From assembly GCF_014635665.1 (NCBI RefSeq), contig NZ_BMDG01000005.1, positions 248,001 through 312,000 on the forward strand: a stretch of 64,000 nucleotides of DNA, read 5' to 3'. This stretch comes from Isoptericola cucumis (lineage in GTDB: Bacteria; Actinomycetota; Actinomycetes; Actinomycetales; Cellulomonadaceae). Both the position numbers and the translations under genes were made by a program. Every line of letters begins with the position of its first letter. Position 1 is the stretch's first letter. The notes beneath the pieces were generated by a model. That model was not told the origin of the DNA. It saw only the letters and a list, made by a program, of their open reading frames with translations, and made no database searches. Below, piece after piece: positions 61,164-64,000 of this stretch.

Positions 61164-61171
61164 GACCGCGG
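61153..61171. terminator. Inverted repeat across the convergent thpR and kinase stop codons
   Basis: CCGCGG at 61153-61158 and again at 61166-61171 flank CCTAGGA. CCGCGG is self-complementary, so the two copies form a 6-bp stem over a 7-base loop on either strand. The TAG stops of both genes lie in the shared CTAG. A weak bidirectional terminator is possible. Confidence 0.35.
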
Positions 61172-62668
61172 CGCGGGGGCCCCGGCGTCCGTCGACCGGC
61201 GCTGGACCTCGGCCAGGTGGTGCGCCGTCCGGCGGGTCGCGGTGTACAGGTCGAGGTAGTCCGCGTAGAGCGCGTCGTAGCGTCCCGCCCGGCCGGGGTG
61301 GGGCTCGACCCGGGTCGTGAGCGGGTTCCAGCGCGCGATGTCGACGTCCGCGACGGCCTGCGCCGCGAGGTGCGCCGCGCCCAGGCTCGCGCCCGCGGCA
61401 CCGGCGGCGAGCATCTGGGGGAGCCCGGTGACGTCCGAGACGATCTGCGGCCAGAGCGTCCCCTGCGAGCCGCCCCCGACGGCGACGCCGCGCTCGACCA
61501 CGGCCCCGGCCTGCCGCAGCAGGTCGAGGTTCTGCCGCACCCCGTAGGCGGTGGCCTCCAGGGCGGCACGGTAGAGGTCGCCCCTGCCGTGCTCGAGCGT
61601 CAGGCCGGCGACGACGCCGCGCGCGTCGGGGTCGTGCAGCGGCGTCCGCTCGCCGGCGAAGTACGGCAGCATCAGCAGCCCGCGGCTCCCGGCGGGGGAG
61701 CGTTCCGCCTCGGCCACGAGCTCGGCGAAGTCGGGCCCCCCGAAGAGCCGGCGCAGCCAGCTCGTCACCGCGCCGCTCGTCGCGGTGCCGGCGGTGAGGT
61801 CGTAGGTGCCGGGCCGGACGCCGGCGGACGCCCACAGGTCCGGGTGGCGCAGCACGCGCGGACCCGAGGAGATCATGAAGAGGGTGCTGCCGTACATGAG
61901 GGCGAGGTCGCCGGGCGCGGTCGGGACGCTCGCGCCCTCCGCCCAGGCGTCGATCGTGCCGAGCACGACAGGGATGCCCTCGGGGAGCCCGGTCTGCCGG
62001 GCAGCGGCCCGGGTGACGTGCCCGGCGACGTCACCGGGGCGACCGAGCTCGGGGAGGGCGACGTCGCCGCGCAGGCGGTCGGCCCACCGCTCGTGCCAGC
62101 CGCCCGTGCGCAGGTCGTACAGCGGCGTGGCCTGGCTCGCGGACGTGTGGTCGAGGCGGTACGCACCGGTCAGGCGCCACACCAGCCACGACGACGGCAT
62201 GAACAGGCGGCGGGCCCGCGACCAGGTCGCCGGCTCGTGCTCCGCCACCCACGCGAGCTTCGGGCCGACGGACTGGCTGGACAGTCGTGAGCCCGTGGCC
62301 CGCAGGATCTCCGCGGCGCCGAGCTCCGCCTCGAGCCCGTCGATGGACGCGCACCCCCGCGTGTCGACGCCGTAGAGGATCGCCGGGCGCAGGGGTGCGC
62401 CGTCCGCGTCCGTCAGCAGGGCGCACGGGCCGATGCCGCTGGTGCCGACGGCGACCACGGGGACGTCGCACTGGCGGCGCAGGTCGGCCACGAGCCGGGT
62501 GAGCTCGTCCCACCAGACCTCCCCGTCCATCTCGACGTGGCCGGGCCGCGGCCGGGACGGCTCGTGGGGGATGGCGGCGTGCGCGAGCTCGCGGCCGTCG
62601 AGGTCGACGAGCACCGCCTTGGCGCTCGAGGTCCCGATGTCGACCCCGACGACGGCCCCGGACGTCAT
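61160..62668 (-). CDS. FGGY family carbohydrate kinase
   Basis: The 502 residues fold as an actin-like sugar kinase. N-terminal FGGY motifs are VGVDIGTSSAKAVLVDLDG and DTRGC; the C-terminal signature includes the catalytic Asp in GTIDAWAEG, GSTLFMIS and GVAVGGGSQGTLWPQIVSDVTGLP. It most resembles xylulokinase/gluconokinase-like members; the sugar cannot be fixed by reading. Co-location with a SorC-type regulator and a tetritol-type dehydrogenase points to sugar-alcohol breakdown. ATG start and ATGA overlap with the regulator stop. Confidence 0.88.
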   Translation of the reverse strand: MTSGAVVGVDIGTSSAKAVLVDLDGRELAHAAIPHEPSRPRPGHVEMDGEVWWDELTRLVADLRRQCDVPVVAVGTSGIGPCALLTDADGAPLRPAILYGVDTRGCASIDGLEAELGAAEILRATGSRLSSQSVGPKLAWVAEHEPATWSRARRLFMPSSWLVWRLTGAYRLDHTSASQATPLYDLRTGGWHERWADRLRGDVALPELGRPGDVAGHVTRAAARQTGLPEGIPVVLGTIDAWAEGASVPTAPGDLALMYGSTLFMISSGPRVLRHPDLWASAGVRPGTYDLTAGTATSGAVTSWLRRLFGGPDFAELVAEAERSPAGSRGLLMLPYFAGERTPLHDPDARGVVAGLTLEHGRGDLYRAALEATAYGVRQNLDLLRQAGAVVERGVAVGGGSQGTLWPQIVSDVTGLPQMLAAGAAGASLGAAHLAAQAVADVDIARWNPLTTRVEPHPGRAGRYDALYADYLDLYTATRRTAHHLAEVQRRSTDAGAPAPRS

Positions 62669-63663
62669 GACCGGCGGGCCGCCGGCCGGTCGAGCGCCTC
62701 GAGCAGGGCGCGGGCGGTGGGGGCGTCGGTGACGAGCGACCGCACCATGCCCGCGCGGACGGCGCCGACGATGCTGGGGACCTTCTCCACGCCGACGGCC
62801 ACGCCGACGCACCGGTCGAGGCCCTGCAGGAGCTCGCGCGGCGTGCGCACCATCCGGTCGCTGCCGGGGAACTCGATGGCGGCCCCCGACGCGTCGAAGA
62901 AGTTCATGCAGACGTCGCCGACGGCGTCGCGGAAGTGCGAGGCCTCGGCGGGGATGGACCGGGAGATCGAGTGGCGCGTGGCGGTGGGCGCCCCGATGCC
63001 GACGACGGCCGCCCGGGCCCCCTGCCACAGGGCGAGCACGTGCCGGAAGGTGGGGTCCTCGTCGAGCGAGCGGCGCATCGGCACCGTCGGCAGCACCTCG
63101 GTGAACAGGAACGCGGGGAAGGCGCCCGTGCTCTCCGCCGCCAGGCGGGCGATCTCGTTGGTCTGGTACCAGGCCACGGGCTCGCTGAGGCCGCCCACGG
63201 TCGGCACCACCTGCACTCCCGTCATCTTGGGCAGGGGCTCGCGCACGACCTCGTAGACCGTCCGCCCGGACGACAGCAGCAGCACGTCGCCCGGCTCGAG
63301 CCCCATGCCCTCGATCTCGGCCCCGACGGCGGGGGCGAGGTCCGGCCCCAGGCGCGAGGGGTGGACCGGGGGGACGACGCGCGCCCCGTCGAGCCCGAGC
63401 GCCTCCTGCAGCCGGACGGCGAGCACGCCGCGCTCGTCGGAGCGCGGGTCCACGACCTCGATGCGGACGAGCCCGAGCCGTCGCGCCTCGGTGACGAGCC
63501 GGCTCACCGTGGGCCGGGACACGTCGAGCCGCTCGGCGATGGTGGCCTGGGTCGCGTTGTCGACGTAGTACATCCGGGCCGCCTGGTAGGCGAGGTCCGC
63601 GGCCGTCGTCCGGTGGCTCTCCTGGTCGCGCTCTTGCGGCATCGCGTCGTCGCGCTCGCTCAC
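62665..63663 (-). CDS. SorC/DeoR-type sugar-binding transcriptional regulator
   Basis: A 332-residue regulator. The N-terminal helix-turn-helix is [39 protein letters not shown], followed by a sugar-binding domain of the SorC/CggR type ([36 protein letters not shown]). These proteins bind phosphorylated sugars and control the adjacent catabolic genes. The GTG at 63663 has AGGGAG 5 nt upstream. It is divergent from a dehydrogenase gene and cotranscribed with the kinase gene. Confidence 0.9.
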   Translation of the reverse strand: MSERDDAMPQERDQESHRTTAADLAYQAARMYYVDNATQATIAERLDVSRPTVSRLVTEARRLGLVRIEVVDPRSDERGVLAVRLQEALGLDGARVVPPVHPSRLGPDLAPAVGAEIEGMGLEPGDVLLLSSGRTVYEVVREPLPKMTGVQVVPTVGGLSEPVAWYQTNEIARLAAESTGAFPAFLFTEVLPTVPMRRSLDEDPTFRHVLALWQGARAAVVGIGAPTATRHSISRSIPAEASHFRDAVGDVCMNFFDASGAAIEFPGSDRMVRTPRELLQGLDRCVGVAVGVEKVPSIVGAVRAGMVRSLVTDAPTARALLEALDRPAARRS

Positions 63664-63750
63664 GGTGCTCCCTCGGTCTCGGGACGGCGGTCTCGGGCGC
63701 GATTCTTCCCCCTCCGAGCCCTCGGCGCTCCCCGCCGTGAACAACTGTGC

Positions 63751-63780
63751 GTGACAAATGTGCACGAGGTCGTTTACGGT
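63751..63780 (+). promoter_or_regulatory. Putative promoter of the sugar-alcohol dehydrogenase gene
   Basis: GTGACA (63751-63756) and TACGGT (63775-63780) are spaced by 18 bp. The hexamer pair TGTGC-13 bp-TGTGC overlaps the -35 and may be part of an operator for the divergent SorC-type regulator. The transcript would have a leader of about 30 nt with a CGGAGG Shine-Dalgarno. Confidence 0.45.
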
Positions 63781-63816
63781 GGCGGCGTCCGGAACCAGCC
63801 AACGGAGGTCAGAACC

Positions 63817-64000
63817 GTGCCCCTCGTCAAGAACGCCGAGACCGCCATCCCCACGACGATGCGCGCCGTGGTGGTCCACGGCCCCGAGGACTACCGCCTC
63901 GAGACCCTTCCCGTCCCGGTCCCCGGCCCCGGGGAGCTGCTCCTGCGGGTGGACGCCGTGGGCGTCTGCGCCAGCGACCTGAAGTGCTACCACGGCGCGG
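63817..64000 (+). CDS. Zinc-dependent sugar-alcohol dehydrogenase, N-terminal part (cut by window end)
   Basis: The first 61 codons of a medium-chain dehydrogenase are present: [20 protein letters not shown], then [17 protein letters not shown] with the catalytic zinc Cys. The [11 protein letters not shown] pattern resembles erythritol/L-threitol dehydrogenases (EltD) as I recall them, and the neighbouring kinase and SorC-type regulator would fit a polyol pathway. The GTG start follows CGGAGG at 9 nt. The rest of the gene lies outside, so the substrate call is tentative. Confidence 0.75.
   Translation, partial: MPLVKNAETAIPTTMRAVVVHGPEDYRLETLPVPVPGPGELLLRVDAVGVCASDLKCYHGA

Noticed and set aside
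1-64000. tRNA or rRNA genes, insertion sequences, prophage or attachment sites
   Set aside because: No cloverleaf-like segment, transposase, integrase or flanking inverted/direct repeat pair was recognised while reading. A tRNA scan would be decisive, but I could not run one.

Overview
This is about 64 kb of very GC-rich chromosomal DNA from an actinomycete. The best fit is the order Micrococcales, somewhere near Cellulomonas, Cellulosimicrobium or Isoptericola. Support comes from the actinobacterial dcw layout (dinB, DUF3040 gene, mraZ, rsmH to ftsZ, pgeF, sepF, yggT, divIVA), heavy GTG use, GTGA/ATGA stop-start overlaps, many TANNNT boxes 6 to 8 nt ahead of start codons (leaderless transcripts), and Wag31-type DivIVA. 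MurE lacks the DNPR motif of diaminopimelate-specific enzymes, so a lysine- or ornithine-type wall, as in that group, is likely. I cannot name the species from sequence alone.

Layout. 1-1061: end of dinB and a DUF3040 membrane protein. 1068-5757 (minus): MoxR ATPase, DUF58 protein and transglutaminase operon. 6114-23126: mraZ operator and division/cell-wall cluster mraZ, rsmH, ftsL, ftsI, murE, murF, mraY, murD, ftsW, murG, murC, ftsQ, ftsZ. 23134-28075: pgeF, sepF, yggT, divIVA, a DksA/TraR-like protein, lspA and an RluA-type pseudouridine synthase. 28140-34477: dnaE, NUDIX hydrolase, a flavin/F420 oxidoreductase, an S4 protein and hisD. 34590-37925: a SWIM-SNF2 helicase, ended by a 42-bp perfect palindrome. 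38001-43773 (minus): a peptide ABC importer operon. 43965-48618: a RecQ-like helicase with a phosphoribosyltransferase-like tail, a small membrane protein, a Tat-exported Rieske lipoprotein and a zinc alcohol dehydrogenase. 48824-53595: hisC, hisB, an unknown gene, hisH, priA-type hisA and an SseB-like gene. 53629-57443 (minus): trypsin-like lipoprotein, coiled-coil membrane protein, DUF1844 protein, catalase and its Fur-family regulator. 57584-61163: infC (ATC start, long leader), rpmI, rplT, an rRNA methyltransferase and thpR. 61160-64000: a FGGY kinase, a SorC-type regulator and a divergent tetritol-type dehydrogenase cut by the window edge.

Most of the window is core housekeeping DNA. I see no tRNA, rRNA, insertion sequence, prophage or CRISPR array, and no clear candidate for a wholly new system. 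The points most worth checking are regulatory: the 10-bp-phased GTGGAG operator at mraZ, the infC leader (22-codon upstream ORF whose stop overlaps the Shine-Dalgarno, plus a hairpin), the 7-1-7 Fur box at fur-katA, the 24-bp palindrome ahead of ftsZ, and the large palindromic terminators. Repeat-rich basic tails on FtsI, FtsW and FtsQ, the zinc-less DksA-like protein and the RecQ-PRTase fusion are the main protein-level oddities.
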